A stretch of 64,000 bases of DNA. Source: Achromobacter marplatensis (GTDB lineage Bacteria > Pseudomonadota > Gammaproteobacteria > Burkholderiales > Burkholderiaceae_B). Each line of letters begins with the position of its first letter. Within the stretch, counting starts at the first letter, position 1. Where the stretch lies: positions 101,911 through 165,910 of the forward strand of contig NZ_NJIG01000011.1 of NCBI RefSeq assembly GCF_002209535.1, written 5' to 3'. Below the pieces are notes generated by a model. The model searched no databases. It was not told the DNA's origin and was given only the letters and a program-made list of their open reading frames with translations. Positions 34,426-43,662 of this stretch are shown piece after piece. The position numbers and the translations under genes are program-made.

Positions 34426-37089
34426 ATGGACACCCCGATCGACCCGATCGACGCCGACCCGCAGGAAACCCAGGAATGGCTGGAAGCCATGCAGGCCGTG
34501 CTGGCCCACGAGGGCCTGCCGCGCACGCACTATTTGCTGGATCAACTGATCAACCAGGACCGCGCGGCCAACGGCCGCTACGCGGCGCCGGGCGTCACGC
34601 CTTACGTGAACTCCATCGCTGCGGCCGCGCAGGGCGGGTTTCCCGGCGACCTGGGGGTCGAACTGCGCCTGGACGCCTACCTGCGCTGGAATGCCATGGC
34701 CATGGTGCTGCGCGCGGGCAAGACCTCAGGCGTGGGCGGCCACATCGCGACCTATGCGTCGGCCACGACGCTGTACGAAACCGGCTTCCGCCATTTCTTC
34801 CGGGCAGCCACGCCGGAATTCCTGGGTGACATGCTTTACATCCAGGGCCATTCAGCCCCGGGCATCTACGCGCGTGCCTATCTGGAAGGCCGCATTTCGG
34901 AAGCCGAGCTTGACCGCTTCCGCCGCGAGATCGGCGGGGGCGGCCTGGCGTCTTATCCGCACCCGCGCACGATGCCTGAGTTCTGGCAGTTCCCGACGGT
35001 GTCGATGGGCCTGGGGCCGCTGATGGCCGCCTACCAGGCGCGCTATATGCGCTATCTGGAGGACCGTGAACTGATACCCGAGCAAGGCCGCAAGGTCTGG
35101 GGATTCCTGGGTGACGGCGAGCAGGACCAGCCCGAAACGCTGGCCGCCGTGGCGATGGCCGGGCGCGAAAAGCTGGACAACCTGATCTTCGTGGTCAATT
35201 GCAACCTGCAGCGGCTGGACGGCCCGGTGCGCGGCAACGCCAAGATCATCCAGGAACTGGAAAGCGTGTACCGCGGCGCTGGCTGGAATGTCATCAAGGT
35301 AATCTGGGGCGCCGGCTGGGACGCGCTCTTGGCCCAGGACCACGACGGCCGCCTGCGCCGCCGCATGATGCAGTGCGTGGACGGCGAGTATCAGGTGTTC
35401 AAGGCACGCGGCGGCGCCTATGTGCGCGAACACTTCTTTGGCGCGGACCCGGTGCTGCTGGAACGCGTGGCCCATCTGTCGGATGACGAGATCGGCGCGT
35501 TGAACCGCGGCGGGCATGACCCGGCCAAGGTCTATGCCGCCTATGCGGCGGCCCTGGCGCATCGCGGCCAGCCCACCGTCATCCTGGCCAAGACCGTCAA
35601 GGGCTACGGCATGGGCGCGGCCGGCGAAGCCGCGAACACCAACCACCAACAGAAAAAGATGGCCGACCCGGCCGTGCGCGCGTTCCGCGACCGCTTTGCC
35701 ATTCCGGTGCCGGACGATCAGCTGGAGCAGATTCCCTACATCAAGCCCGCGCCGGGCAGCGCGGAACAGGCCTACTTCGACGCCGCCATCGCGCGGGCGG
35801 GCGGCCATCTGCCCCGCCGTCCGGCCGGGCCCGGCCCGCTGGCCACGCCGGCGCTGGACGCGTTCGCCTCGCACCTGAAGGGCAGTGACGGGCGCGAGTT
35901 TTCCACCACGATGGCGTTCGTGCGCGTGCTGGCGCAATTGCTGAAAGACCCGGAGATCGGCCCGCGCGTGGTGCCGATCGTGCCGGACGAATCGCGCACG
36001 TTCGGCATGGACGGCATGTTCCGGCAGGTAGGCATTTACTCGCACGTGGGGCAGTTGTACACGCCGCAGGATGCCGACCAGCTCAGCGTCTACCGCGAAG
36101 ACCGCAAGGGCCAGATCCTGCAGGAAGGCATCAACGAGTCGGGCGCCATGTCGTCGTGGATCGCGGCGGCCACCGCCCATAGCACGCATGGTGTTGCCAC
36201 CATTCCGTTCTACATCTTCTATTCGATGTTCGGCTTTCAGCGCGTGGGCGACCTGGCCTGGGCGGCGGGCGACATCCGCGCACGCGGCTTCCTGCTGGGC
36301 GCGACGTCGGGGCGGACCACGCTGGAAGGCGAAGGCTTGCAGCACGATGACGGCCACAGCCACGTGCTGGCCTCGGTCATTCCGTCGTGCCGTGCCTACG
36401 ATCCTGCCTACGCCTATGAGATCGCGGTAATCGTGCAGGACGGGATGCGCCGCATGTACCAGGATCAGGAAGACGTCTTCTACTACCTGACGCTGATCAA
36501 CGAGAAGACCGCGCATCCGGCCATGCCGGCGGGCGCCGAGGCCGGCATCCTGCAGGGCATGTACCGCTTGCGCGAGGCGGGGCCGGGCGCGCTGCGGGTG
36601 CAATTGCTGGGCAGCGGCGCGATCTTGCGCGAGACCCTGGCCGCCGCAGATCTGCTGCAGCAGGACTTCGGCGTGGCGGCCGACGTCTGGAGCGTGACCA
36701 GCTATTCGGAACTGGGGCGCGACGGCCACGAGGCCGAACGCTGGAACCGCCTGCATCCGCTGGAGGACGCGCGCCGCGGCTACGCCGAAACCGCGCTGGC
36801 CGGCAGCATCGGTCCGGTCGTGGCGGCCACCGACTACATGAAGACGGTGCCCGAGCAGATCCGGCCGTTCATGGCGGGCCGCCGCTATGTGACCTTGGGC
36901 ACGGACGGGTTCGGCCGGTCGGATACGCGGCAGGCGCTGCGTTCCTTCTTTGGGGTGGACCGCCATCACATCGCGCTGGCGGCCTTGAAGGCATTGGCGG
37001 ACGACGGTCTGATCGACCGGGCGAAGGCGGCCGACGCCATCGCCCGCTACGGCATCGACGCGGAAGCGGTTTCCGCCGCCTTGCCGTAG
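34426..37089 (+). CDS. aceE: Pyruvate dehydrogenase E1-type 2-oxoacid dehydrogenase, homodimeric, orphan
   Basis: An 887-residue thiamine-diphosphate E1 of the AceE family (E. coli AceE 887). It decarboxylates a 2-oxo acid and passes the acyl group to a lipoyl E2. Family features include GHIATYASATTLYETGFRHFF, the ThDP motif GDGEQDQPETLAAVAMAGREKLDN, HHNK-equivalent NTNHQQKKMADPAVRAFRDRF, DESRTFGMDGMFRQVGIYS and the C-terminal TDGFGRSDTRQALR. The start follows AAAGGAGGA. No E2 or E3 gene adjoins it, so it probably serves as a second copy beside a main aceEF locus. A 2-oxobutyrate-type role like MdeB is possible. Confidence 0.9.
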   Translation: MDTPIDPIDADPQETQEWLEAMQAVLAHEGLPRTHYLLDQLINQDRAANGRYAAPGVTPYVNSIAAAAQGGFPGDLGVELRLDAYLRWNAMAMVLRAGKTSGVGGHIATYASATTLYETGFRHFFRAATPEFLGDMLYIQGHSAPGIYARAYLEGRISEAELDRFRREIGGGGLASYPHPRTMPEFWQFPTVSMGLGPLMAAYQARYMRYLEDRELIPEQGRKVWGFLGDGEQDQPETLAAVAMAGREKLDNLIFVVNCNLQRLDGPVRGNAKIIQELESVYRGAGWNVIKVIWGAGWDALLAQDHDGRLRRRMMQCVDGEYQVFKARGGAYVREHFFGADPVLLERVAHLSDDEIGALNRGGHDPAKVYAAYAAALAHRGQPTVILAKTVKGYGMGAAGEAANTNHQQKKMADPAVRAFRDRFAIPVPDDQLEQIPYIKPAPGSAEQAYFDAAIARAGGHLPRRPAGPGPLATPALDAFASHLKGSDGREFSTTMAFVRVLAQLLKDPEIGPRVVPIVPDESRTFGMDGMFRQVGIYSHVGQLYTPQDADQLSVYREDRKGQILQEGINESGAMSSWIAAATAHSTHGVATIPFYIFYSMFGFQRVGDLAWAAGDIRARGFLLGATSGRTTLEGEGLQHDDGHSHVLASVIPSCRAYDPAYAYEIAVIVQDGMRRMYQDQEDVFYYLTLINEKTAHPAMPAGAEAGILQGMYRLREAGPGALRVQLLGSGAILRETLAAADLLQQDFGVAADVWSVTSYSELGRDGHEAERWNRLHPLEDARRGYAETALAGSIGPVVAATDYMKTVPEQIRPFMAGRRYVTLGTDGFGRSDTRQALRSFFGVDRHHIALAALKALADDGLIDRAKAADAIARYGIDAEAVSAALP

Positions 37090-37111
37090 GGGAGCAGGAG
37101 GCGCGTCGGGG

Positions 37112-37735
37112 CTAGACCCGGCGCGCCAGCATGGCCCAGACGCCGGCTGCGGACAGCATGGCGCCGCCGCCCAGGTTGAAGCCGCGCTGCGCCCGGGGCG
37201 ACGCCAGCAGCCGGCTGGCAGAACCCGCGAACACCGCATAGGCGGCGGCGTTGATGCCGGCGCAGGCGACGAACGTGGCCGACAGCATCCACAACTGGCG
37301 CGTCACGTCGCCCGCCGGGTCGATGAACTGCGGCAGGAAGGCAACGAAGAAAATCATGCCCTTGGGGTTCAACGCCGTCACCAGGTACGTGTTGGCGAAC
37401 AGCTTCCAGCGCGAGGCCGCGGCGGTGGCCACGGGCAGCGAGGCCGGAGCCACGCCCGCGCGCAGCAGCTTGAAGCCCAGATACAGCAGATACAGCCCGC
37501 CGGCGGTCTTGACCACCGTGAACCAGAAGGCAGAGGCCTTGAGCAGGGCGCCCAAGCCCAGCAGCGACAGCACGAGGGCCGTGGAATCGCCCAGCGCCAC
37601 GGCCAGCACCAGCGGCAGGCGCGCGCGTTTGCCGTACGCCATGGAATAGCTGATGACGGTCAGGATCGTCGGGCCGGGCAACATGACGAGCAGGGCGGAT
37701 GCGCCCAGAAAGGCCAACCAGGTTTCAAGCGACAT
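37112..37735 (-). CDS. LysE/RhtB-family exporter
   Basis: A 207-residue inner-membrane exporter of amino acids or derivatives with about six hydrophobic segments. The family signature is ASALLVMLPGPTILTVISYSMAYGKRA near the N-terminus and the NPKGMIFFVAFLPQFID segment after the middle. The start MSLETWLAF at 37735 is typical; the frame upstream of it is not. It is divergent from gor and convergent with the aceE-type gene. Confidence 0.88.
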   Translation of the reverse strand: MSLETWLAFLGASALLVMLPGPTILTVISYSMAYGKRARLPLVLAVALGDSTALVLSLLGLGALLKASAFWFTVVKTAGGLYLLYLGFKLLRAGVAPASLPVATAAASRWKLFANTYLVTALNPKGMIFFVAFLPQFIDPAGDVTRQLWMLSATFVACAGINAAAYAVFAGSASRLLASPRAQRGFNLGGGAMLSAAGVWAMLARRV

Positions 37736-37898
37736 GGGACTCGCGCTCCGATGGGGGTAGGGGGGCTGCCGGGCAGCCGTGCCGGTGACTGTAGGCCAAT
37801 CGCCGCGCTTTGGGAATGCCCCGGCGCCGGGTGGTGTTAAATACGGTTTTCCCGGACAGTGAACGCGTGGCCGCAAGGCTTCTCGCGAAGGAAACACC

Positions 37899-39257
37899 AT
37901 GGCATTCGATTTTGATCTGTTTGTGATCGGCGCGGGCTCCGGCGGCGTGCGCGCCGCCCGTTTCGCGGCGGGCTTCGGCGCGCGCGTGGCGGTGGCGGAA
38001 AGCCGCTACCTGGGTGGCACCTGCGTCAACGTGGGCTGCGTGCCCAAGAAGCTGCTGGTCTACGGCGCCCACTACAGCGAGGACTTCGAGCAGGCGCACG
38101 GTTTTGGCTGGACCGCCGGCAAGCCGTCGTTCGACTGGCCCACCCTGATCGCCAACAAGAACCGCGAGATCGAGCGCCTTAACGGCATTTACCGCAATTT
38201 GCTGGTCAATAGCGGCGTGACGCTGCTGGAAGGCCACGCCCGCATCGTCGACCCGCATACGGTCGAGATCAATGGCCAGCGTCACAGCGCCGCCAACATC
38301 CTGGTGGCCACCGGTGGCTGGCCGCAGGTGCCGGACATCCCGGGCAAGGAACACGCCATCACCTCGAACGAGGCCTTCTTTTTGAAGGCGCTGCCGCGTC
38401 GCGTGCTGGTCGTGGGCGGCGGTTACATCGCCGTGGAGTTCGCCTCGATTTTCAACGGCATGGGCGCACAGACCACCCAGGCCTACCGCGGCCCGCTGTT
38501 CCTGCGCGGCTTTGACCAGGGCGTGCGCGAACACTTGCGCGACGAACTGGTGAAAAAGGGCATCGACCTGCGCTTTAACACCGAAGTCACGCGCATCGAC
38601 AAGCAGGCCGACGGCACGCTGGCGGCCACGCTGAAGGACGGTTCCGTCATCGAGGCCGATTGCGTGTTCTACGCCACGGGCCGTCGTCCGATGCTGGATG
38701 ACCTGGGCCTGGAAAATACCGGCGTCAAGCTGAAGAAAGACGGCTTCATCGAGGTGGATGACGAATACCGTACCGCCGAGCCCTCCATCCTGGCGATTGG
38801 CGACGTCATCGGCCGCGTGCCGCTGACCCCGGTGGCCCTGGCCGAAGGCATGGCCGTGGCCCGCCGCCTGTTCCGCCCCGAGGAATACCGCAAGGTGGAT
38901 TACAAGCTGATCCCGACCGCCGTGTTCAGCCTGCCGAACATTGGCACGGTGGGCATGACGACGGAAGAGGCGCGCGAGGCCGGCTACGAGGTCAAGCTCT
39001 TCGAAAGCCGTTTCCGGCCCATGAAGCTGACGCTGACCGAGTCGCAGGAAAAAACGCTGATGAAGCTGATCGTGGACGCCAAGACCGACCGCGTGCTGGG
39101 TGTGCACATGGTGGGCCCCGACGCGGGCGAAATCGTGCAGGGCATCGCCGTGGCGCTGAAGGCGGGCGCGACCAAGCAGGTATTCGACGACACCATCGGC
39201 ATCCACCCCACGGCGGCCGAAGAGTTCGTCACGCTGCGCACCCCGGTCGCGCAATAA
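37899..39257 (+). CDS. gor: Glutathione-disulfide reductase
   Basis: Cytoplasmic FAD enzyme reducing GSSG with NADPH; 452 residues (E. coli 450). The FAD motif [15 protein letters not shown] is at residues 10-24 and the redox pair Cys42-Cys47 in [13 protein letters not shown]. The NADPH fold is [15 protein letters not shown], the second FAD contact is [15 protein letters not shown], and the catalytic His-Glu is in [14 protein letters not shown]. The run [16 protein letters not shown] supplies the Arg typical of NADPH-specific Gor. It follows a GAAGGAA-like ribosome site. Confidence 0.94.
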   Translation: MAFDFDLFVIGAGSGGVRAARFAAGFGARVAVAESRYLGGTCVNVGCVPKKLLVYGAHYSEDFEQAHGFGWTAGKPSFDWPTLIANKNREIERLNGIYRNLLVNSGVTLLEGHARIVDPHTVEINGQRHSAANILVATGGWPQVPDIPGKEHAITSNEAFFLKALPRRVLVVGGGYIAVEFASIFNGMGAQTTQAYRGPLFLRGFDQGVREHLRDELVKKGIDLRFNTEVTRIDKQADGTLAATLKDGSVIEADCVFYATGRRPMLDDLGLENTGVKLKKDGFIEVDDEYRTAEPSILAIGDVIGRVPLTPVALAEGMAVARRLFRPEEYRKVDYKLIPTAVFSLPNIGTVGMTTEEAREAGYEVKLFESRFRPMKLTLTESQEKTLMKLIVDAKTDRVLGVHMVGPDAGEIVQGIAVALKAGATKQVFDDTIGIHPTAAEEFVTLRTPVAQ

Positions 39258-39275
39258 GGCGGTACCGGCGGAGCG

Positions 39276-40115
39276 CTACAGGCGTTCGATCATGGCGCGC
39301 GCCGCCGCCGGCGCGCGTTCTTTCGCGCCATTGATGAAGAACGCGTAGACGTCCTGCGGCCGCGCGGCGCCCGAGGGGTCAGGCCCGATGCGGCGCAGGT
39401 CCGCCGGGTCGGCCCCGCGCGCCCAGGTGCGCAGGCGCTCGGCCCAGGCATCCAGCACCTTGGGCGCATAACCCGCCTTGAAGGTGGGGCTGGCGCGCAT
39501 CAGGCGCGCATAGACGAAATCGGCAGTGCGGTCGGCGATGGCCGGGAAGTCTTCGCTGTCGGTGTAGACGGTGGCGGCGCGGTGGCGGCGGGCCAATTCC
39601 AGGTATTCGTCGCAGGCGAAACTGGCGTGCCGCACGTCCAGCACGTGGCGCAGCTTCAGGCCGTCGACTTTGTCCGGCAACAATTCCAGGAAGGCGCCGA
39701 AGTCCTCGGCGTTGAAGGTCTTGGTGGGGGCGAACTGCCAGACCACCGGGCCCAGCTTAGGTCCCAGTTCGGCAATGCCGCTGTTCACGAAGCGCTGGAT
39801 CGAATCCTTGGCGCCGGCCAATTCGCGGCGGTTGGTCGCGTAGCGCGACGCCTTGAGCGAAAACACGAACCCCTCCGGCGTCTCGTCGCGCCATTTGGCG
39901 AAAGTTGCCGGCTTCTGGGTGCTGTAATAGGTGCCGTTGATTTCGATGGCGGTCAGCTGGCGGCTGGCGTACTCCAGTTCCCGCGCGTGGGGTAGGCCCT
40001 CGGGGTAGAACGGGCCGCGCCAGGGCGCGTAGGTCCAGCCTCCTATGCCAACGCGGATACGGGGGGAACTGCCCACCACGGACGGGTGACGCTGCGGCAT
40101 GTCCAGGTGCTCCAT
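39276..40115 (-). CDS. DUF72/YecE-family protein
   Basis: A TIM-barrel DUF72 protein of about 279 residues. The conserved opening IRVGIGGWTYAPWRGPFYPEGLP is followed by EINGTYYSTQKPATFAKW, GFVFSLKASRYATN and FINGAKERAPAAARAM near the end. In-frame starts are at 40154, 40115 (chosen) and 40100; the choice does not affect the domain. Its biochemical function is unknown. It is convergent with gor. Confidence 0.85.
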   Translation of the reverse strand: MEHLDMPQRHPSVVGSSPRIRVGIGGWTYAPWRGPFYPEGLPHARELEYASRQLTAIEINGTYYSTQKPATFAKWRDETPEGFVFSLKASRYATNRRELAGAKDSIQRFVNSGIAELGPKLGPVVWQFAPTKTFNAEDFGAFLELLPDKVDGLKLRHVLDVRHASFACDEYLELARRHRAATVYTDSEDFPAIADRTADFVYARLMRASPTFKAGYAPKVLDAWAERLRTWARGADPADLRRIGPDPSGAARPQDVYAFFINGAKERAPAAARAMIERL

Positions 40116-40373
40116 GCAATCGGACGAACCCGACCACTGTATCGCCGCGCCCATGCCGGCGTAAAGCGTGCAGGCCCGGAACAGGAAGTAACACTGGCGC
40201 GGCTGTCGTATTCGCGATACGGCAATCCGACCCTTTGCGAACTTCTGGAGTTTGCCTTCATGCCAGCAAACACCTTGCGTCTTTGCCTACGACAAAAAAT
40301 CCCTGTTCCGGTACAGTTTTGCGATAACGTGTATGCCTTCAATCCGACTTCGCCCGGCGCCCGCCGGCTCATC
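40116..40373 (+). other. Intergenic region with possible PLP-enzyme remnant and a palindrome
   Basis: No intact gene is seen. The frame continuing into the LysE gene downstream encodes SYSRYGNPT-x3-LLE at about 40206-40250. This resembles the YSRxGNPT signature of Cys/Met-metabolism PLP enzymes, although the flanks are unlike that family. The same bases contain the inverted repeat CGTAT-N5-ATACG (40207-40221). It may be a short relic or simply a promoter region; the base composition is lower in GC than its neighbours. Confidence 0.3.
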
Positions 40374-41006
40374 ATGCCTGACCTGACTCATCTGCTGACG
40401 TTCGCCCTGGTTGCGCTGGGCATGGTGCTTACGCCCGGGCCCAACATGATCTACCTGGTGTCCCGCTCTATTTCCCAAGGCCCCCAGGCGGGTCTGATCT
40501 CACTGGGCGGCGTGGCGGTCGGGTTCATTTTCTATGTGCTGTGCGCCGCCTTCGGCATCACCGCCTTGCTGCTGACGGTGCCGCTGGCCTATGACGCGCT
40601 GCGCATCGGCGGCGCGCTGTACCTGCTGTACATGGCGTGGCAGGCGATCCGGCCGGGCGGCCGTTCGCCGTTCCAGGTGCGCGAACTGCCCAAGAGCAGC
40701 CCGCGGACGCTGTTCACCATGGGCCTGGTGACCAATCTGCTGAATCCCAAGATCGCGGTGATGTACGTGTCGCTGCTGCCGCAATTCATCCAGCCCGACC
40801 ACGGCAGCGTGTTCACGCAGTCGCTGGCGCTGGGCATGACGCAGGTGGTGGTCAGCCTGTCGGTCAATGCCGTCATCGCCATCATGGCCGGATCGATCGC
40901 CGGCTTCTTGGCGGGCCGTCCACTGTGGATGGTCGTGCAACGCTGGCTGATGGGAACGGTGCTGGCGGGCCTGGCCGTGCGCATGATCATGGATACGCGC
41001 CGCTGA
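40374..41006 (+). CDS. LysE/RhtB-family translocator
   Basis: A 210-residue exporter with six hydrophobic segments. The signature TFALVALGMVLTPGPNMIYLVSRSISQGPQAGL and the segment GLVTNLLNPKIAVMYVSLLPQFIQP are typical of the homoserine/threonine-type branch. The start MPDLTHLL at 40374 is chosen from family alignment by eye. The next gene's ATG overlaps its stop (TGATG), so the two are coupled. Confidence 0.88.
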   Translation: MPDLTHLLTFALVALGMVLTPGPNMIYLVSRSISQGPQAGLISLGGVAVGFIFYVLCAAFGITALLLTVPLAYDALRIGGALYLLYMAWQAIRPGGRSPFQVRELPKSSPRTLFTMGLVTNLLNPKIAVMYVSLLPQFIQPDHGSVFTQSLALGMTQVVVSLSVNAVIAIMAGSIAGFLAGRPLWMVVQRWLMGTVLAGLAVRMIMDTRR

Positions 41007-41302
41007 TGGAACACGATAGCGGCTTTTTCGCGTCGCTGGGCGGCATGCTCGGCGAAGCGCTGCGCGGCATCGTTGCGGGCATCAAGTGGCTGCTGGGCGG
41101 CCTGGGCGGCGCCTTGGGCGACTTCTATTCCGGACTGGCCGGCGCGATGGGCATGAGCCCGTCGATCTTCAACTTCGTCCTGCTGGTGCTGGGCCTGATG
41201 TTCCTGTGGGCGGCGGTCAAGGCCTTGCTGCGCCGCTCCATCATCGGATTTCTCTTCTGGCTGGTGCTGGCGGTGCTGGTGCTGGGCGGGCTGGTGGATT
41301 AG
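41006..41302 (+). CDS. Small membrane protein of unknown function
   Basis: A 98-residue protein coupled to the LysE-family gene by a TGATG overlap. It has a Gly-rich amphipathic stretch (residues about 9-50, SLGGMLGEALRGIVAGIKWLLGGLGGALG) and a strongly hydrophobic C-terminal half, probably two membrane helices (FNFVLLVLGLMFLWAAVKALL and IIGFLFWLVLAVLVLGGLV). No known family is recognised. The overlap and the absence of a stop in a 98-codon frame support it as real. Confidence 0.62.
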   Translation: MEHDSGFFASLGGMLGEALRGIVAGIKWLLGGLGGALGDFYSGLAGAMGMSPSIFNFVLLVLGLMFLWAAVKALLRRSIIGFLFWLVLAVLVLGGLVD

Positions 41303-41320
41303 CCGCGGGCGGCCTGGCCG

Positions 41321-42811
41321 TCAGCGCCGGGCTTTCAACGCGATATCCCGCAGCCGGCCGACCAGCGCCGGGAACCGCTCGGCCCCCGTGTTCCCATATC
41401 CGATCACCAGCCCATTGTCTTCCGGGCGGGGCGTGATCGCGAATGAGGACAGCGCGCCGGGGTTCATCCCCAGCTTGCGCGCCTGCTCCACGATCGCCAC
41501 ATCGGAAAACGCCGGCGGCAGCCGCACGGTCAGGTGCAGGCCGCTGTGGCCGCCCAGCACTTCATGATCGATCTCCAGGTGCGCGGCAAGCGCGTCGCGC
41601 AGCGCCGCCTGGCGCTCGCGGTACAGCCGCCGCATGCGGCCCAGGTGGCGCGAGAACTGGCCGTTGTCGATGAAGGCCGCCATGGTCAGTTGTTCCAGCC
41701 GGTGGCCACCGCGCAGCATTTCGATGACGGACGGCATGGCTTGCGTGGCGATGGTTTCGGGCAGCACCAGGAAACCCAGGCGCAGGGCAGGGAACATGGT
41801 CTTGCTGAACGTGCCCACATACAGCACGGGTGCGTCGGGCAGCAGGCCCTGCATGGCCGCGATGGGCTCGCCCTGATGGCGGAATTCGCTGTCGTAGTCG
41901 TCTTCGATGATCCACGCACCCGCGCGGCGCGCACGTTCCAGCAGGTCCAGCCGGCGCGCCACCGACAGCACGGCGCCGGTGGGGTACTGGTGCGACGGCG
42001 TGGTCTGGATCAGCCGCGGCGGGCGCGTCTGCCACGCGTCTTCGGGAATCACCATGCCGTCGGCGTCCACGCGCATCGCCACGACGTCCAGGTCCCCCGC
42101 ATGAAAGGCGGACTTGGCGCCACGGTAGCCGGGGTCTTCCAGCCATGCGGTGTCGCCGGGGTTGGTCAGCAGTTGCACGCACAGCGCCAGCGCGCCCTGC
42201 GCGCCTTCGGTGATGACGATGCGCGACGTCTCGCAGCGCACGCCGCGCGATACGCGCAGGTACTGGGCGATGGCTTCGCGCAGCGCGGGTTCGCCCACCG
42301 GATGCCCATACCCCAGCGTGGTGGCCGGGGCGGCCTGCAGCGCGCGGTCCTGCGCGCGGCGCCACGCATTGACCGGGAACTGCGTCAACGCAGGGGTGCC
42401 GGGCGTCATCGGCAGGGAACCGTCGTGCAGGTAGCGCGAGGATACGATGCGCGACAGGCGCTTGGCGGTGAAGGAGGATTCGGCGGGCGGCGGCGCGGCC
42501 TGCCGGGCGGCGTTGCTGGCGGCGGCCGACAGCGCCGCCACGCGCGTGCCTTGCCGGTCGGCGATGACATAGCCTTCGGCAGTAAGCTGCTCGTAGGCGA
42601 TCAGGACCGTGTTGCGCGAAATATCCAGGTCCTCGGACAGCGCGCGCGACGATGGCAGTTTGCCGCCGGCGGGCAATTGGCCGGCCAGGATGGCCTGCTT
42701 GAGCCGCTGGATCAGCTGGCGCTGGCGAGGCAGCGCGCCGGGGCCGCGCGCCAGCGGGCTGGACAGCAGGGCGGCGTCCGCAGGGTCGCCCAGGGATGGC
42801 AGGGGAGTCAT
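41321..42811 (-). CDS. MocR-type regulator (GntR helix-turn-helix fused to PLP aminotransferase fold)
   Basis: A 496-residue PdxR/MocR-family regulator. An N-terminal GntR winged helix spans about residues 22-90 (LIQRLKQAILAGQLPAGGKLPSSRALSEDLDISRNTVLIAYEQL), and a fold-type I aminotransferase domain follows with the PLP Lys in YVGTFSKTMFPALRLGFLV. The start at 42811 is chosen to begin just before the conserved helix. It is divergent from a GNAT gene, with clear repeats in the gap. The effector is probably PLP alone or a PLP-amino adduct. Confidence 0.9.
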   Translation of the reverse strand: MTPLPSLGDPADAALLSSPLARGPGALPRQRQLIQRLKQAILAGQLPAGGKLPSSRALSEDLDISRNTVLIAYEQLTAEGYVIADRQGTRVAALSAAASNAARQAAPPPAESSFTAKRLSRIVSSRYLHDGSLPMTPGTPALTQFPVNAWRRAQDRALQAAPATTLGYGHPVGEPALREAIAQYLRVSRGVRCETSRIVITEGAQGALALCVQLLTNPGDTAWLEDPGYRGAKSAFHAGDLDVVAMRVDADGMVIPEDAWQTRPPRLIQTTPSHQYPTGAVLSVARRLDLLERARRAGAWIIEDDYDSEFRHQGEPIAAMQGLLPDAPVLYVGTFSKTMFPALRLGFLVLPETIATQAMPSVIEMLRGGHRLEQLTMAAFIDNGQFSRHLGRMRRLYRERQAALRDALAAHLEIDHEVLGGHSGLHLTVRLPPAFSDVAIVEQARKLGMNPGALSSFAITPRPEDNGLVIGYGNTGAERFPALVGRLRDIALKARR

Positions 42812-42830
42812 GGCCCTATTAAATTCAAGG

Positions 42831-42871
42831 ATCGTGGTGCTTTTTATGATGCCACGATTCCGATATCGTGA
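42831..42871 (+). promoter_or_regulatory. MocR operator: ATCGTGG, CCACGAT and ATCGTGA repeats
   Basis: An inverted pair ATCGTGG-N14-CCACGAT (42831-42858) plus a third, direct copy ATCGTGA (42865-42871) fill the gap between the MocR and GNAT genes. Mixed direct and inverted repeats are the known layout of MocR/PdxR targets. Confidence 0.65.
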
Positions 42872-42933
42872 GGTCATGCGTGTTGCGTCCGCCACCGCCG
42901 GCGACGCGCGCTAACCAGGATGAGGCCCGTAGC

Positions 42934-43662
42934 ATGCAACCCCGCGTCAACGCATTCCAACAACCCATTGGCCCTGATGTTCCCGGCTGGACCCCGCGCG
43001 CGCGTCCGCCCCTGACGCCGGCCATTGGCCGTTACTGCCGGTTGGAACCCCTGTCCGCCGAGCGCCACGCGGCGGACTTGTATCAGGCCTTCAGCCAGGC
43101 GCCGGACGATAGCGACTGGACCTACATGGGCGTCGGCCCTTTTGCTGACGAGGCCGCCTACCGGACGTTCGCCGAGGCCGCGCAGGCAGGCAGCGACCCT
43201 TTGCACCACGCCATCATCGATCTGGAAACGGGCCGCGCCATCGGCACGCTGGCGCTGATGCGGATCGACCCGCCCAACGGCGTGATCGAAGTGGGCTTCG
43301 TGTCGTTCTCGCGCCAGCTCAAGCGCACCCGCATCGCGACCGAGGCGCAGTTCCTGCTGATGCGCCGCGCTTTCGACGAACTGGGTTATCGCCGCTATGA
43401 ATGGAAGTGCGACAGCCTGAACGCGCCGTCGCGCAAGGCCGCCGCCCGGCTGGGATTCCAATTCGAGGGCATCTTCCGCCAGGCGACGGTCTACAAGGGC
43501 CGCAGCCGTGATACGGCATGGTTCTCGATCATCGACAGCGAGTGGCCGGCGCTGCGCGCTGCCTACGAGCGCTGGCTGGACCCCGAGAATTTCGACGCCG
43601 AAGGCAACCAGCGCAAGGGCCTGGCCGAACTGACCGCCCAGGAAAAGGCCGCGTGCGCCTGA
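42934..43662 (+). CDS. GNAT-family N-acetyltransferase (RimJ/RimL-like)
   Basis: A 242-residue acetyltransferase_3-type protein. It shows YCRLEPLSAERHAADLYQAF, GRAIGTLALMRIDPPNGVIEVGFVSFSRQLKRTRIATEAQFLLMRRAFDELGYRRYEWKCDSLNAPSRKAAARLGFQFEG and the acetyl-CoA-loop region. The ending REFxDAEGNQRKG is typical of YjcK/RimJ-like members. It lies divergent from a MocR regulator, which probably controls it. Its end overlaps the next gene by 10 bases. Confidence 0.87.
   Translation: MQPRVNAFQQPIGPDVPGWTPRARPPLTPAIGRYCRLEPLSAERHAADLYQAFSQAPDDSDWTYMGVGPFADEAAYRTFAEAAQAGSDPLHHAIIDLETGRAIGTLALMRIDPPNGVIEVGFVSFSRQLKRTRIATEAQFLLMRRAFDELGYRRYEWKCDSLNAPSRKAAARLGFQFEGIFRQATVYKGRSRDTAWFSIIDSEWPALRAAYERWLDPENFDAEGNQRKGLAELTAQEKAACA

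Noticed and set aside
34852..37239. 795-codon minus-strand frame opposite the aceE-type gene
   Set aside because: The plus-strand E1 is complete with ThDP motifs; the antisense frame has no recognisable domain.
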